Assembly: GCF_000429845.1 (NCBI RefSeq) | Contig: NZ_AUCQ01000032.1 | Span: forward strand, 1 to 44,368 | DNA: 44,368 bases | Source: Comamonas composti DSM 21721 | Lineage (GTDB): Bacteria; Pseudomonadota; Gammaproteobacteria; Burkholderiales; Burkholderiaceae_C | Direction: 5' to 3' | Shown here: in pieces, positions 28,417 to 37,667 of the stretch | Layout of the letters: the number at the start of each line of letters is the position of its first letter | Position numbering within the stretch: the stretch's first letter is position 1 | Notes under the pieces: generated by a model | The model's database searches: none | What the model was told of the DNA's origin: nothing | Seen by the model: only the letters and a program-made list of their open reading frames with translations | Made by a program: the position numbers and the translations under genes

Positions 28417-29610
28417 ATGTCCTTCATCGTCACACCCCAATCCATGCATTTCGACGAGCCCCTGCCGCTGCAGGGTGGGGGCTCGATCCGCAGCTATGAC
28501 CTTGCCTACGAGACGTATGGCCAGCTCAATGCGGACAAAAGCAATGCCGTGCTGGTCTGCCATGCGCTCAACGCCTCCCACCATGTGGCCGGTGTCTACG
28601 AGGGCCAGCCCAAGAGTCAGGGCTGGTGGGACAACATGATCGGCCCGGGCAAGCCCGTGGATACGAACAAGTTCTTCGTGATCGGGGTGAACAACCTGGG
28701 CTCCTGCTTTGGCTCCACGGGCCCCATGCATCCCGATCCTGAGACGGGCCGGATCTACGGTGCGGATTTTCCCGTGGTCACGGTGGAGGACTGGGTCGAT
28801 GCCCAGGCCAGGCTGCTTGACCGCCTGGGCGTGGACCAGCTCGCAGCCGTGCTGGGCGGCAGCCTCGGCGGCATGCAGGCCTTGAGCTGGACGCTGCGCT
28901 ATCCCCAGCGCATGCGGCATGCGGTGGTCGTGGCCAGTGCGCCCAATCTGAATGCCGAGAACATTGCGTTCAACGAGGTTGCGCGCCGCGCCATCGTCAC
29001 CGACCCCGACTTTCATGGCGGCCACTTCTACGAGCATGGCGTGGTGCCCGCGCGCGGCCTGCGCATTGCGCGCATGATCGGCCACATCACTTACCTCTCG
29101 GACGATGTGATGAACCAGAAGTTCGGCCGCAGCCTGCGGGCTCCAGAGCTCCCCCCTGGCGCAGATCCGCAGCCCGGGGATGTGGCGCAGGGTCTGCGCG
29201 ACTATCTGTACTCCACCCAGGATGTCGAGTTCCAGATCGAAAGCTATCTGCGCTACCAGGGCGAGAAGTTCAGCAACTACTTCGATGCCAACACCTATTT
29301 GCTGATCACGCGTGCGCTGGACTACTTCGACCCCGCGCGCGCGCATGACGGGAATCTGACCCAGGCCCTGGCCCAGGCCCGTGCGAGCTTTCTGCTGGTG
29401 AGCTTCACCACGGACTGGCGCTTTGCGCCTGCGCGCAGCCGCGAGATCGTCAAGTCCCTGCTGGAAAACAACCGCGACGTGAGCTATGCCGAAATCGACG
29501 CGCCTCACGGCCACGATGCCTTTTTGCTCGACGACGCGCGCTACATGGGCGTGATGCGCTCCTACTTCGATGGCATCGAACTCAATCTGAACAGCAAGGA
29601 GGCCGCATGA
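28417..29610 (+). CDS. metX: Homoserine O-acetyl/succinyltransferase MetX
   Basis: This 397-residue alpha/beta-hydrolase-fold acyltransferase activates homoserine in methionine synthesis. Family blocks are [21 protein letters not shown], the nucleophile elbow [12 protein letters not shown], and the C-terminal catalytic aspartate/histidine region [12 protein letters not shown]. Whether acetyl- or succinyl-CoA is used cannot be told from this reading. The ATG at 28417 directly follows the terminator T-tract; an in-frame ATG at 28402 lies inside the terminator hairpin. It overlaps metW by 4 nt, a common pair in Proteobacteria. Confidence 0.95.
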   Translation: MSFIVTPQSMHFDEPLPLQGGGSIRSYDLAYETYGQLNADKSNAVLVCHALNASHHVAGVYEGQPKSQGWWDNMIGPGKPVDTNKFFVIGVNNLGSCFGSTGPMHPDPETGRIYGADFPVVTVEDWVDAQARLLDRLGVDQLAAVLGGSLGGMQALSWTLRYPQRMRHAVVVASAPNLNAENIAFNEVARRAIVTDPDFHGGHFYEHGVVPARGLRIARMIGHITYLSDDVMNQKFGRSLRAPELPPGADPQPGDVAQGLRDYLYSTQDVEFQIESYLRYQGEKFSNYFDANTYLLITRALDYFDPARAHDGNLTQALAQARASFLLVSFTTDWRFAPARSREIVKSLLENNRDVSYAEIDAPHGHDAFLLDDARYMGVMRSYFDGIELNLNSKEAA

Positions 29611-30191
29611 GCGAGCTGACCACCATGCAGACCATCGCGCGTCTGGTTCCTGCGGGCTCGCGCGTGCTCGACCTGGGCTGCGGCGACGGTGCGCTGCTGT
29701 CGTACCTGCAGCGCGAGCGCGGCTGTACGGGCTATGGCGTGGAGAGGGACGACGCCAATGTGCTGGCCTGCGTGCGCCGTGGCGTGAACGTGCTGCAGCT
29801 CAACCTGGAGGACGGGCTGGCCATCTTCGACGACAACAGCTTCGACGTGGTGCTGCAGATCGACACCTTGCCGCATCTGCGCAATGCCGAGGTCATGCTG
29901 CGCGAGACGGCGCGCATAGGCCGCTCGGGCATGGTCGCCTTTCCCAATTTTGCGCACTGGCCGAATCGTCTTTCCGTGCTGCGCGGGCGCATGCCGGTCA
30001 CGCGCCGTCTGCCCTACCAGTGGTACGACACACCCAATATCCGCGTGGGTACCTACAAGGATTTCGAGGTGCTGGCGACCAAGAACCGGTTGCGCATTCT
30101 CGACTCGTTCGGCCTGCACAACGGTCAGATCGTGCGCTGCCTGCCGAACCTGTTGGCGGGAACGGCAGTGTTCCACTTTGAAAACACCTGA
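29607..30191 (+). CDS. metW: Methionine biosynthesis protein MetW
   Basis: This 194-residue methyltransferase-fold protein is found next to MetX in many Proteobacteria and is needed for, or enhances, its activity. The SAM-binding glycine motif [12 protein letters not shown] is near residues 20-31. [17 protein letters not shown] and [18 protein letters not shown] are MetW-specific blocks. It is translationally coupled to metX (ATGA overlap). Confidence 0.95.
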   Translation: MSELTTMQTIARLVPAGSRVLDLGCGDGALLSYLQRERGCTGYGVERDDANVLACVRRGVNVLQLNLEDGLAIFDDNSFDVVLQIDTLPHLRNAEVMLRETARIGRSGMVAFPNFAHWPNRLSVLRGRMPVTRRLPYQWYDTPNIRVGTYKDFEVLATKNRLRILDSFGLHNGQIVRCLPNLLAGTAVFHFENT

Positions 30192-30498
30192 TCCCCGGGC
30201 CCGCAGCCGGGCCGCGAGGCGGATCCGGGGCGGGCGTTGAGCTACCAAAAAAAGAGCTGTTACCGCTTGATAGTGTTGAGTTTCAAGTGGTTTTCATGCT
30301 GAAAACCTTGTACAAGAAGCGCTTGCAGCTCACTTTCTTGCCAGCGCCTGTTGCACGCGCTCGCCTGTGCTCCCACAGGCGGCTGCGTCATGGCCTGCGG
30401 GCTCAGACTTGCAAGCCCATGCAGGCCGGATAAAGGCCGCCATCCTGCACAATGGCCGGTATCTGGGGCTGGCCCTGCTGCCCCGAGGAGAACACACC
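30192..30498. other. metW to peptidase intergenic region
   Basis: A GC-rich hairpin-prone stretch follows the metW stop (GATCCCCGG and complementary CCGGGGC, about 30191-30233), but it lacks a T-run. The 76-bp repeat copy C occupies 30255-30330. The remaining 170 bp up to the peptidase gene show no gene and no clear promoter. Confidence 0.4.
30255..30330. repeat. 76-bp intergenic repeat, copy C
   Basis: The repeat starts AGCTGTTACCGC and ends CGCTTGCAGCT. It is 76 bp with the same inverted ends as copies A and B and shares the central GTTTCAAG with copy B. Inside it, GGTTTTCA and TGAAAACC (about 30288-30306) form a perfect 8-bp hairpin. A-rich DNA precedes it and T-rich DNA follows. Confidence 0.65.
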
Positions 30499-31989
30499 AT
30501 GAATGCACCGCTTGCCGCCCAGGTTCTGGATTCACAGGAGGCCTTGAGCCGGCTCAGCCAGAAGTGGGACCAGGACATCGTCCCCGAGCTCAGAAACTAC
30601 ATCACCATCCCCGCCAAATCCCCGATGTTTGCACCCGACTGGGAGCAGCAAGGCCATCTGGAAACCGTGCTGCGCAATGCGGCCGAGTGGGTCGAGGCGC
30701 AAAAGGTCGAAGGCCTGCGGCTGGAGATCGTGCGCCTGCCGGGCCGCACGCCGGTGCTGTTCTTCGAGGTCGATGGCACCCAGGCCAAGGCTGCCTCCAG
30801 CCCCACGGTGCTGATGTACGGCCACCTGGACAAGCAGCCCGAGTTCGATGGCTGGCGCAGCGATCTGGGGCCGTGGACGCCCAAGTACGAGGACGGCAAG
30901 CTCTACGGCCGTGGCGGCGCCGATGACGGCTATGCGGTCTATGCGAGCGTGGCTGCCGTGCAGGAGCTCAAGCGCCAGGGGTTGGCGCATCCGCGCATCG
31001 TGGGTCTGATCGAGACCTGCGAGGAAAGCGGCTCGCGCGACCTGCTGCCCTATGTGGATGCGCTGCGCGCGCGCCTGGGCGAGGTCGGCCTGGTGATCTG
31101 CCTGGACAGCGGCGCCGGCAACTACGACCAGCTGTGGCTGACCACCAGCCTGCGCGGCATGGCCAGCGGCACGCTCAAGGTGGAGATCCTCACCGAAGGC
31201 GTGCACTCGGGCGATGCCTCGGGCGTCGTGCCCTCGTCGTTTCGCATACTGCGCCAGGTGCTGGACCGGCTGGAGGACAGCCAGACCGGGCGCCTGCTGC
31301 CCGCAGGCTTTCACTGCGAAGTGCCGGCCGAACGCATGGAGCAGATACGCGCCACGGCCGCGATTCTGGGCGAGGACGCCTATGCGCGCTTTCCCTGGGC
31401 GCATTACGACTGCGGCGGCTCCACGCTGTTCGCCCTGCCCACGACCACCGATCCCGTGCAGGCCCTGGTCAAGCGCACCTGGGAGCCCACGCTCAGCGTG
31501 ACCGGCGCCGAAGGCCTGCCCTCGCTGCAGAACGCGGGCAATGTGCTGCGCCCCTACACCGCCTTCAAGCTCAGCCTGCGCCTGCCGCCCCTGGTCGATG
31601 CAGCTGCCTGCGTACAGCAGATGAAGGCACTGCTCGAGGACAACGCCCCCTACCAGGCGCGCGTCACATGGGAGGGCCTGTCGGGCGCCAGCGGCTGGAA
31701 TGCGCCGCCCATGGACGCCTGGTTCGAAAACGCCTTGAACACGGCCAGCCAGGCGCATTTCGGCACCTCCTGCGGCTACATCGGCCAGGGCGGAACCATC
31801 CCCTTGATGAACATGCTGAGCCAGGGCTTTCCCAAGGCGCAGATGATGGTCTGCGGCGTGCTGGGCCCCAAGAGCAATGCCCACGGCCCCAACGAGTTCC
31901 TGCATGTGCCCTACGCCAAAAAGCTCACGGCCGCCGTGGCCCAGGTGATGGCGGCCATGGCCAGCCAGCCAGCAGAGCAGACGGCTTGA
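30499..31989 (+). CDS. M20-family metallopeptidase (dipeptidase-like)
   Basis: This 496-residue cytosolic metallopeptidase belongs to the M20 (ArgE/DapE/carnosinase) group. Metal-ligand blocks are visible: MYGHLDKQPE with the first His/Asp, YGRGGADDGYA with the bridging aspartate, ETCEESGS with the catalytic glutamate pair and CLDSGAG. The late motif GPKSNAHGPNEFLHV supplies the last histidine. A dimerisation lid lies between about residues 215 and 400. The size and motifs fit the M20 dipeptidase/carnosinase subgroup; the substrate is unknown. The ATG at 30499 follows GAGGAG. Confidence 0.9.
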   Translation: MNAPLAAQVLDSQEALSRLSQKWDQDIVPELRNYITIPAKSPMFAPDWEQQGHLETVLRNAAEWVEAQKVEGLRLEIVRLPGRTPVLFFEVDGTQAKAASSPTVLMYGHLDKQPEFDGWRSDLGPWTPKYEDGKLYGRGGADDGYAVYASVAAVQELKRQGLAHPRIVGLIETCEESGSRDLLPYVDALRARLGEVGLVICLDSGAGNYDQLWLTTSLRGMASGTLKVEILTEGVHSGDASGVVPSSFRILRQVLDRLEDSQTGRLLPAGFHCEVPAERMEQIRATAAILGEDAYARFPWAHYDCGGSTLFALPTTTDPVQALVKRTWEPTLSVTGAEGLPSLQNAGNVLRPYTAFKLSLRLPPLVDAAACVQQMKALLEDNAPYQARVTWEGLSGASGWNAPPMDAWFENALNTASQAHFGTSCGYIGQGGTIPLMNMLSQGFPKAQMMVCGVLGPKSNAHGPNEFLHVPYAKKLTAAVAQVMAAMASQPAEQTA

Positions 31990-32017
31990 GCGCAGCGGCC
32001 CAGGCCGATGATTCATA

Positions 32018-32067
32018 TGAAAAACGCTTGTAGCGCTTGTCCAGCAAGCGCCACAAGCTATGTTTTT
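32018..32067. repeat. 50-bp imperfect palindrome
   Basis: AAAAACGCTTGTAGCGCTTG folds back on CAAGCGC.ACAAGC..GTTTTT around a TCCAG loop. It lies 29 bp after the peptidase stop and may act as a terminator, since a T-run ends the stem on the plus strand. It differs in length and ends from the 76-bp repeats, and it resembles a dispersed palindromic element more than a simple terminator. Confidence 0.55.
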
Positions 32068-32233
32068 GATAGTTTCGAGGCATGAGCCATGGAGCCGCCG
32101 GCCGGACAAACACAGCCTGGCCGGACCGTGCAAGCGAGATTGACGCAGACGCTCTGCTGCTCCATGGTGGTGAACTGCATGGGCAGGCTCTGGCCTGTGA
32201 TGCGATTTGCATAATGAAGCCAAGGAGAAAGCC

Positions 32234-33136
32234 ATGTCCGAGCAAATCATCAGCGATGCCGCGCAGATCAGCCAACTGGCCGCGCCCGATGGCAGCCGCC
32301 TGGTACTGCATGACTGGCCCCAGCGCTCTTCGCTGCCGGCCAGGGCCACGGTTTTGATGGTCCACGGCCTGGGCGAGCATGGCGGCCGCTATGCGCTGGC
32401 GGCTCGCCATCTGAACGAATGGGGCTTCGCCGCACGCAGCTACGACCAATACGGCCACGGCCTGTCCGACGGACCGCGCGGCGGCCTGAGCAGTGACACG
32501 CGCCTGCTGGACGACCTGGCCTTTGTGATCGACGACACGCGCTCGCGCATGCCGCGCGGCCAGCCCCTGGTGCTGCTGGGCCACAGCATGGGCGGCCTGG
32601 TGGCGGCGCTGTTCGTGGCCAAGGGCATGCGCAGCGTCGATGCCCTGGTGCTCTCCTCGCCCGCGCTGGCCATCCACCTGAGCCCGGTGCAAAAGCTGAT
32701 GCTGTCCGTACTGCCGCAGATCATTCCCAATCTGCGCGTGGCCAATGGCTTGCAGGTCGACTACCTGTCGCATGACCCCGCCGTCTGTGCGGCCTACAGA
32801 GCCGACTCCCTGTGCCATGACAGCATCAGCGCCCGCCTCGGGCAGTTTCTGGCCGAAGGCGGCGCCCAGGTCCAGTCCCGTGCGCGCCATTGGTGCGTGC
32901 CCAGTCTGCTGCTCTGGGCGGGTGAGGACAGGCTTGTCGATCCCGAAGGCAGCCGCCTGTTTGCCGCGCATGCGCCGGCCGATCAGCTCCAGTCCCAGTG
33001 CTTTGGCGGGGCCTACCATGAGCTGTTCAACGAAAGCCCGGAGCTTGCCGACCCCGTGTGGCAAAGACTTGGAGACTGGCTGGATGCGCGCTTTTGCGCA
33101 TCGGGCATGGCAGGGCACGGCGTTCAGGGCGCTTGA
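32234..33136 (+). CDS. Alpha/beta hydrolase, monoacylglycerol-lipase-like
   Basis: This 300-residue alpha/beta hydrolase resembles monoacylglycerol lipases and lysophospholipases. It has MVHGLGEHGGRY (oxyanion hole region), YDQYGHGLSDGPRG, the nucleophile elbow GHSMGG and AGEDRLVDPEGS with the catalytic aspartate. The histidine is in GGAYHELFNES. No signal peptide is seen. AAGGAG lies before the ATG at 32234. It is convergent with kpsS, and only six bases separate the two stops. Confidence 0.88.
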   Translation: MSEQIISDAAQISQLAAPDGSRLVLHDWPQRSSLPARATVLMVHGLGEHGGRYALAARHLNEWGFAARSYDQYGHGLSDGPRGGLSSDTRLLDDLAFVIDDTRSRMPRGQPLVLLGHSMGGLVAALFVAKGMRSVDALVLSSPALAIHLSPVQKLMLSVLPQIIPNLRVANGLQVDYLSHDPAVCAAYRADSLCHDSISARLGQFLAEGGAQVQSRARHWCVPSLLLWAGEDRLVDPEGSRLFAAHAPADQLQSQCFGGAYHELFNESPELADPVWQRLGDWLDARFCASGMAGHGVQGA

Positions 33137-33142
33137 GTCGGC

Positions 33143-34510
33143 TCAGTTCTCGTTTTTTTCGAGATCGTGCGCAGGCTCGGGTATCACGCCGCGTTCGGGC
33201 CCTGCAGGCTTTTGCCCGGGCAATTGGGATGCCGCAGGCCCGGGACTGCGCGGTGCAGCGCCTGGAGTGCCGACCTTGGCCGGGGGGGCGGGTATCACGG
33301 AAGCGGGCTCATGGAGGGCCAGGCGCTTTCCCGAGTAAAACGACCCCGCAACCTGGGTGCGCTGTACCAGACAATTGCGAAACTGCTGCACCAGGGCCTT
33401 GGCGGGCGCCTTGGGCTGGTGCCAGAACGCATCCAGATCGCCCTCGAAAGCCAGCCCGGGCAAGGCATAAATGGCCCGGCCCATGGTCTTGACCGGCGTG
33501 CCATGAAACAGCGAAGACAGGCCCACGGTGCTGTTGATCACCACCGTGCCAAGAGCCGCCTTGAGCAGTGAGGGCAGATACTGGTCATGGATGTAGAGCA
33601 CGCGCTCGCCCAGGCCCAGGGCCTGGGTCAGATGCGCTATCTGCTGGCGGTAGTTCTTGTGGCCGCGGTCCATGGGATGCTGCTTGATGACCAGCAGGAC
33701 ATCGGCAGGAGCCGAGCGCGCAAACGAGCGCATGACTTCGGCAATGAAGTCGCGCACGCTGCGATAGTCGCTGTGCTCGCGCACCTGGCTGTCGTTGAAG
33801 ACCTGCAGCGGTACGAGAAAGAACTGCTTGCGCTTTTCATGCACCAGCCGTTGCCCGATACCGGATTCGCTGAAGCGATACCACTGCTTGCGCAGACCCG
33901 CACGCAGCCAGTACCAGGCCTCGGGGTAGAGGTCAAAAGGCTTGTGGTGGCGGTACAGCTCGAAACGCTTGCGGCCCAGGCGAGCCTGTAGATAGTACTG
34001 GGCCGAAAACCAGGCCATCTTGGCAAACGGATTGCTGAACTTTTTGTGCTCGGCGGGCGGTGGCCTGGCATTGTCCAGGGCCACATGCATGGCCGCAGAG
34101 AACGCGTTGACCCCGCCTCTCTCAAAAGTCACATAGCTGGGGCGCACATAGCCCTCTTCGAATACAAAGACCTCTACGCCACGCAGCTTGGCGCGCACCA
34201 CGGCCGAGCGGTGGTAACCGCGGCAGTCGCCAAACAGCACGACGGCATCGATTCTGTGCTGAATCAGCAACTGCTCGAAGAACCCCGTCCATTCGCTGGG
34301 CGCACCCTTGAAGGCGATGGCATTGGGCTGGCGGTAAAACCACTCGTCACCGGCGTTGAAGTTGACCTTGAGTACCTGCTTGCCGTGCTCCTGCAGGAAC
34401 ACGGCAAGATGCTCGAAGAAAGGGCCCATGGGCCCTTGGAGCAAAAGCACGCGCTGTCGTGTGCCCAGGCGCTGAAGAATGGGAGCGCCGGCCATGCTTG
34501 CCTGCCTCAT
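33143..34510 (-). CDS. kpsS: Capsule polysaccharide beta-Kdo transferase KpsS
   Basis: KpsS adds the first beta-Kdo to phosphatidylglycerol at the start of the capsule linker, on the cytoplasmic face of the inner membrane. The 455-residue reading has family blocks VLLLQGPMGPFFEHLA, VVLFGDCRGYH, FEEGYVRPSYVT and the late VINSTVGLSSLFHGTPV nucleotide-sugar site. A proline/alanine-rich tail of about 60 residues is unusual and probably disordered. The ATG at 34510 is chosen because GGAGGAGG lies just upstream. It is the last gene of the capsule operon. Confidence 0.93.
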   Translation of the reverse strand: MRQASMAGAPILQRLGTRQRVLLLQGPMGPFFEHLAVFLQEHGKQVLKVNFNAGDEWFYRQPNAIAFKGAPSEWTGFFEQLLIQHRIDAVVLFGDCRGYHRSAVVRAKLRGVEVFVFEEGYVRPSYVTFERGGVNAFSAAMHVALDNARPPPAEHKKFSNPFAKMAWFSAQYYLQARLGRKRFELYRHHKPFDLYPEAWYWLRAGLRKQWYRFSESGIGQRLVHEKRKQFFLVPLQVFNDSQVREHSDYRSVRDFIAEVMRSFARSAPADVLLVIKQHPMDRGHKNYRQQIAHLTQALGLGERVLYIHDQYLPSLLKAALGTVVINSTVGLSSLFHGTPVKTMGRAIYALPGLAFEGDLDAFWHQPKAPAKALVQQFRNCLVQRTQVAGSFYSGKRLALHEPASVIPAPPAKVGTPGAAPRSPGPAASQLPGQKPAGPERGVIPEPAHDLEKNEN

Positions 34511-34612
34511 TGCCCTCCTCCTGGACTGTGGCGGCTCCAAGCACACCCTGCCAGCAACAGCAGCATGTGCTTGTCCCACAAGCCGAAGATGAGGAGGGCT
34601 GATGGCATGGCG

Positions 34613-36694
34613 TTACTGCTTGTGCAACAAGGAGATGAGCAGCACACGGGCTTTGCGTAGCTGGCGTCTTAGAAAGCCGGAGCGTAGCTTGGCCATACGC
34701 CCCTTGGCTTCCAGCGCGTTGCGTTGCTCCAGAATGCGGTGAAGAACAGCCTCGCAGCTTGTATAGCCCTTGAGATCAGGGTCCCAGTAAAGCGGGTAAT
34801 GTAATAAAGCCCCTGCCACAAGCTCATCCAGAGTCAGACTTCGCAGCCGCCTCTGAGGCTGCAGCCTATCCTCGGTCAGGCCCCAGCCTGCGTAAAAAGG
34901 TAGACCATGAACCACTACTTTCTTTTCACGCAAAAGAGCATCAAAGCCCGTGAGCGAGGTCATGGTGTGCACCGTATCGCAGGCGGCTATGCAACTGGTC
35001 ACTGATGATCGGGTTTCTACATGATCAGCAAAGCACAAGATCTCGCTCAGAGCCAGACGCCCCTTGCGATTGCCCGATTGCACATCGGGATGAGGCTTGA
35101 AAACGATGAAGGCATCGGGGTGACTGGAGCGTGCTGCACGCAACAAATCCAGATTGGTCTGTACCTCGGGACTGCCAAAGCGAATGGAGGCATCGTCTTC
35201 CACCTGACCCGGTACTAGCACGACCTGGCGGCCTTTGTTGGGCCAGTCCACAGGCTCGCGCGGCTCCTGGTTGTACTTGGTAATCCCATGCTCCACGATG
35301 AAGGCTCGTACCTTGCGCGCCCGCTCAAGATCAAGCGCATCGAAATACCGGGTATTGAGCAAATGCTCCAGGTCGCTGGGGCCGCTTGCATCAAAGTAAA
35401 TACCGCTGGCATCGAGCACGAAAGACTGGGGGGCAATCAGGTCCGAGCCCAGCCCTACCGAGCGCACAAAGCCATCTTCCATACGCAGCAGCCGCACATG
35501 GCATTGTTCGGCAAGACTTCTCAGCCCTTCGGGAGGAGCTGCGCCCCAGAACACCAGGCAGTCCTGGCCCTGGGGCTTGAGCCTTGCTGCTGCTGCTGCA
35601 TCGGGCACAAAGTGCACTTTGTCAGGAAAGAGGGACAGCATGGGCCGCAGGTTGAAAGCCTTCCAGCGCCTGAAGCCCACGCATATCATGCGCTCCGCAA
35701 AGCGCTGGCTTATCTCGCGCTGGCGGGCCAGCCAGTCCATGACATCGAAGATATCGCCACGCTCATGCGTGACCGGATCCAGATAGTGCGTGTAGTGCAG
35801 ATAGGCTGCAGCGAATAGCTCATCTACAGAGCGCTTGCGCGTGCGGCGGGTCAGGACGCTGGCATTTGCCTGCCGGTCATCCGTGGTTCCCCAGCCCGCA
35901 TACCAGGGCAGACCAAAGCAACTCACGGGCTTGCCTGCGAGCAGCGCCTCAAAGCCCATGCCCGAGGTCACCACATAGACCTTGTCCATATGCGCAATCA
36001 AGTCCTGTGGATTGATGACTTCGCGCAGCACCGCGATGCGCGCATCCGCCTGTACATGCGTGAGATAGCCGCGTTTGCGCCCCGAGCTGACCTCGGGGTG
36101 GGTCTTGACGTAGATCGTGGCTTCGGGGTTTTCGTCCAGTGCAGCGGCCAGCATGGCCGCAAAGGTCTGGGCCGTGGCACCACCCAGTGCAACGCTCAAG
36201 TCACCTGCAGTCTGGTCAATGACCAGGACACGCTGCCTGTCATTGGGGCGCAGGGCCTCTTGTGCCAGTGCTGGCGCATGGTTGTATTTGCTCAGCTGCA
36301 AAGCTTGCAGCTTGGTCATGGCTGCAGCTGTGGCCTTGGTAACCAGGGCTGTATTGCTTTCGAGCAAATGCTCCAAAGCGCTTGGCTGGGTGCTGTCGTA
36401 GTAAACACCTTGCTTGTCCACGATAAGCGATAGCGGAGGAAAGCGATCGCCTGAGCCGAAGGAGCGCAAGAAACCATCCTCCAGTGCCACATAAGGCAAG
36501 CCATGCCTCAAGGCATACGAGCGGGCTGACCGGGTACTGGGGCGCAGCCCCCAGCCTGCGATGGCACTGGTGCGGGGAGGGCTCCAAGAGTGGACGTGTA
36601 CCGTGGCACTGCCGATCAGCGCTGACAGAAATGGCAGCTTGAGTATGCCCCTGGAGAAAATTCCGAGGCAGCGCTCAGATGGCTGGAGGTGCAT
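34613..36694 (-). CDS. kpsC: Capsule polysaccharide beta-Kdo transferase KpsC
   Basis: This 693-residue dual glycosyltransferase extends the poly-beta-Kdo linker by alternating linkages. Two related halves are visible. Each has a DGFLRS/DGFVRS block (EDGFLRSFGSG and EDGFVRSVGLG), a KTHPEVSSGRKRGYL or KPHPDVQSGNRKGRL substrate block and a GFEALLAGKPV/GFDALLREKKV plus LPWYAGWG/LPFYAGWG motif. The length fits KpsC. It overlaps kpsF by 20 bp and is followed by kpsS after 102 bp. Confidence 0.95.
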   Translation of the reverse strand: MHLQPSERCLGIFSRGILKLPFLSALIGSATVHVHSWSPPRTSAIAGWGLRPSTRSARSYALRHGLPYVALEDGFLRSFGSGDRFPPLSLIVDKQGVYYDSTQPSALEHLLESNTALVTKATAAAMTKLQALQLSKYNHAPALAQEALRPNDRQRVLVIDQTAGDLSVALGGATAQTFAAMLAAALDENPEATIYVKTHPEVSSGRKRGYLTHVQADARIAVLREVINPQDLIAHMDKVYVVTSGMGFEALLAGKPVSCFGLPWYAGWGTTDDRQANASVLTRRTRKRSVDELFAAAYLHYTHYLDPVTHERGDIFDVMDWLARQREISQRFAERMICVGFRRWKAFNLRPMLSLFPDKVHFVPDAAAAARLKPQGQDCLVFWGAAPPEGLRSLAEQCHVRLLRMEDGFVRSVGLGSDLIAPQSFVLDASGIYFDASGPSDLEHLLNTRYFDALDLERARKVRAFIVEHGITKYNQEPREPVDWPNKGRQVVLVPGQVEDDASIRFGSPEVQTNLDLLRAARSSHPDAFIVFKPHPDVQSGNRKGRLALSEILCFADHVETRSSVTSCIAACDTVHTMTSLTGFDALLREKKVVVHGLPFYAGWGLTEDRLQPQRRLRSLTLDELVAGALLHYPLYWDPDLKGYTSCEAVLHRILEQRNALEAKGRMAKLRSGFLRRQLRKARVLLISLLHKQ

Positions 36695-37649
36695 TTTTGA
36701 GGCCGAAGATCTGCAGCACGCCTACAACCTTGCCTGCATCTTCAACGACCAAGGCCCCCACCTTTTTTTCCTTCATATAGATCTCTGCCTCCGCAAAGCG
36801 GGTGTCGGCAGGAATCGTCAAAGGTCGGGCGGACATGATCTGGTGGGCACACAAGTGCTTGACTTCATCCTGTGCCTCAAAAGCCCGGCGCACATCGCCG
36901 TCAGTAATGATGCCGCACAGCTGGTCTTGCTCCATGACCAGCGCCAGCCCCAGACGCCCATAGGTAATGGCGTTGATCACATCCCTAAACGCCGCACCGG
37001 GCGTGCAGGTGGGTAGTGGACCTTTGTCCATGACATCGCGCACACGCGTCAGCAGCCTGCGCCCCAGGCTGCCGCCGGGGTGAAAGCGGGCAAAGTCCTC
37101 GGGCTGGAAGTCGCGCTTGACGGTCAATGCCACGGCGAGTGCATCGCCCATGACCAAGGTCGTGGTGGTGGAGCTGGTCGGCGCCAGATTGTTCTTGCAG
37201 GCCTCACGCTCGACCCCGACATCCAGGGCCACATGCGAGTTCTGGGCCAGAGTGGACTGCATGTTGCCTGTCAGGGAAATGATCTTGTTTTGCTGATACT
37301 GCAAAAAGGGCAGTATTCGCAGGATCTCCTCGGTTTCGCCGGAGTTGGATATCAGCAAGGCCACATCGCCGGACCGGATCATGCCAAGGTCACCGTGGAA
37401 CGCCTCGCCAGGATGCACAAAAAAAGCCGGCGTACCTGTGGAGGCCATGGTGGCCGCGATCTTCTGGCCGATGATGCCCGATTTGCCCATGCCCACAACC
37501 ACCACGCGGCCACGCATGCCCATGACGATTTCCACTGCGGTGTCAAAGCACTTATCCAGACGCTCGTGCATCAGTTGCAACGCCTTGATCTGGATCTCTA
37601 TCGTTTCGCGTGCGGTGGCGAGCACCTCCTGGGATTGCTCTTGCTTCAT
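36675..37649 (-). CDS. kpsF: Arabinose-5-phosphate isomerase KpsF (capsule copy)
   Basis: This 324-residue protein has the same SIS plus two-CBS layout as the kdsD product at 22921. VVVVGMGKSGIIGQKIAATMASTGTP-like, SNSGETEEI and APTSSTTTTLVMGDALAVALT are the sugar-isomerase blocks. The CBS pair is in the last 120 residues. It provides arabinose-5-phosphate for capsule Kdo, separate from the housekeeping enzyme. The gene is 18 bp after the kdsB-kdsC fusion gene. Confidence 0.94.
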   Translation of the reverse strand: MKQEQSQEVLATARETIEIQIKALQLMHERLDKCFDTAVEIVMGMRGRVVVVGMGKSGIIGQKIAATMASTGTPAFFVHPGEAFHGDLGMIRSGDVALLISNSGETEEILRILPFLQYQQNKIISLTGNMQSTLAQNSHVALDVGVEREACKNNLAPTSSTTTTLVMGDALAVALTVKRDFQPEDFARFHPGGSLGRRLLTRVRDVMDKGPLPTCTPGAAFRDVINAITYGRLGLALVMEQDQLCGIITDGDVRRAFEAQDEVKHLCAHQIMSARPLTIPADTRFAEAEIYMKEKKVGALVVEDAGKVVGVLQIFGLKNAPPAI

Positions 37650-37667
37650 GTCAACATCACTTCAAGT

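Noticed and set aside
30532..32349. A 605-codon minus-strand frame opposite the M20 peptidase.
   Set aside because: It mirrors the codon pattern of the peptidase gene, has no recognisable motif and would overlap a well-supported gene completely. The same reasoning removes the long antisense frames opposite yidC and mnmE.
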